Of a DNA stretch of 64,000 bases, positions 63,541 through 64,000 are shown piece after piece (positions within the stretch are counted from its first letter, which is position 1; the number at the start of each line of letters is the position of its first letter). The notes beneath the pieces were generated by a model. It did not search any database, was not told the DNA's origin, and was given only the letters and a program-made list of their open reading frames with translations. The position numbers and the translations under genes are program-made. The DNA comes from Wenzhouxiangella sp042310355 (GTDB taxonomy: Bacteria; Pseudomonadota; Gammaproteobacteria; Xanthomonadales; Wenzhouxiangellaceae): assembly GCF_042310355.1 (NCBI RefSeq), contig NZ_JBHJMR010000006.1:124001-188000 (forward strand), given 5' to 3'.

Positions 63541-64000
63541 TTGGTCCTTCGCCGGCGGCACGTCGGGCGCGAAGTCGAAAGAATCGTAGAACAGCCGGTC
63601 TTCCGGCACGCCCGCGGAAATGAAGGCCGGGCGGGCGGCGTGGATCATCGCCGGCGGTCCGGACATGTAGACGTCCCATCCGGACAGATCGGGGTGGTGG
63701 CGCAGCACCGCCTCGTGGACGAAGCCCGTTTCGCCGTCCCATGATCCGTCGGGCTCGGAGACGACCGGGACGAAGTTCAGGGCCGGGTGCTCCTTCTGCC
63801 AATCGCGAATCAGCTCGGCGGCGTAGAGATCGTCGGCCGTTCGCGTACCCCAGAACAGTTCCAGCGGACGCTCGTCGCCGGCGTGCATCAGCTCCTCGAT
63901 CATGGCCTTCAGGGGCGCAAAGCCGGTGCCGCCGCCGGCCAGGACGGCAGGGCGTTCGGAACTGCGGCGAAAGAAGAATGTGCCCAGCGGACCTTCGAAG
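63538..64000 (-). CDS. Flavin/ferredoxin-NAD(P)H reductase, C-terminal part (5' partial)
   Basis: The frame is open to the window edge; about 153 residues are visible. GPLGTFFFRR, then VLAGGGTGFAPLKAMIEELM is the phosphate-binding signature of ferredoxin-NADP reductase-type domains. PLELFWGTRTADDLYAAELI, then GWDVYMSGPPAMIHAARPAF and the end PEDRLFYDSFDF complete the NAD(P) domain. It resembles CDP-6-deoxyhexose reductase/flavin-reductase-like enzymes, which also carry an N-terminal [2Fe-2S] or FAD domain that lies outside the window. Confidence 0.88.
   Translation of the reverse strand, partial: FEGPLGTFFFRRSSERPAVLAGGGTGFAPLKAMIEELMHAGDERPLELFWGTRTADDLYAAELIRDWQKEHPALNFVPVVSEPDGSWDGETGFVHEAVLRHHPDLSGWDVYMSGPPAMIHAARPAFISAGVPEDRLFYDSFDFAPDVPPAKDQ

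Overview
The window looks like chromosome of a GC-rich, free-living Gammaproteobacterium. The mix of HflKC, a DUF1415 protein, a stand-alone EF-G of the second type, many large signal-peptide-bearing beta-helix and propeller proteins, and REP/RAYT repeat debris suggests the Wenzhouxiangellaceae/Xanthomonadales neighbourhood. That placement is inference from gene style, not from a marker-gene tree. I found no rRNA, tRNA, CRISPR array, prophage or intact transposase.

Layout. 1-7 kb: the tail of a secreted propeller protein, two small envelope genes, an OmpA lipoprotein and a 1362-residue surface protein with seven nearly identical 86-residue repeats. 7-15 kb: a DUF808 membrane protein, a secreted protein divergent from a CadC-like winged-helix/TPR regulator, a DUF1554-type protein and a beta-helix protein. 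15-20 kb: hydroxyacid-oxoacid transhydrogenase plus a thioesterase, an ECF sigma factor with a membrane partner, and a DUF2855 protein. 20-25 kb: EF-G, a 5'-truncated BCCT transporter, a lone PAS protein and a decayed surface-protein fragment. 25-31 kb: envelope and stress-type small genes (OmpA domain protein, OMP barrel, two lipoproteins, PMP3, DUF4112, DUF2141, S1/P1 nuclease). 31-39 kb: two more beta-helix proteins, an MBL hydrolase, a lipoprotein and an ankyrin/DUF4253-like protein followed by a MITE. 39-50 kb: an acyl-CoA dehydrogenase, paired TYQGQL-domain surface proteins, a minimal 2OG oxygenase, hflK-hflC. 50-64 kb: DUF1415, a Hen1-type RNA methyltransferase without Pnkp, a TauD-like oxygenase, a Sel1 lipoprotein, a DeaD-like helicase, DUF2062, a second MITE, an MFS transporter, an SDR and the end of a flavin/ferredoxin reductase.

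Three themes recur. (1) Five secreted proteins of unrelated fold end in the same short tag, [ILV]-F-x-D-[RD]-F followed by a few residues. Two others end in a Pro-plus-hydrophobic-plus-Arg tail like IPTL/PEP-CTERM. This suggests two C-terminal sorting routes for surface proteins. (2) The intergenic spaces carry a REP-like repeat family (core GGACACCCACG, often as inverted pairs). Three copies contain the fossil first codons of a REP-associated tyrosine transposase (RAYT). (3) Two different TIR-bounded MITE-like elements share the same outer end, TAGTG-G/T-GCC.

Start codons were chosen by Shine-Dalgarno spacing and signal-peptide position. Functions come from motif recognition only, without any database search.
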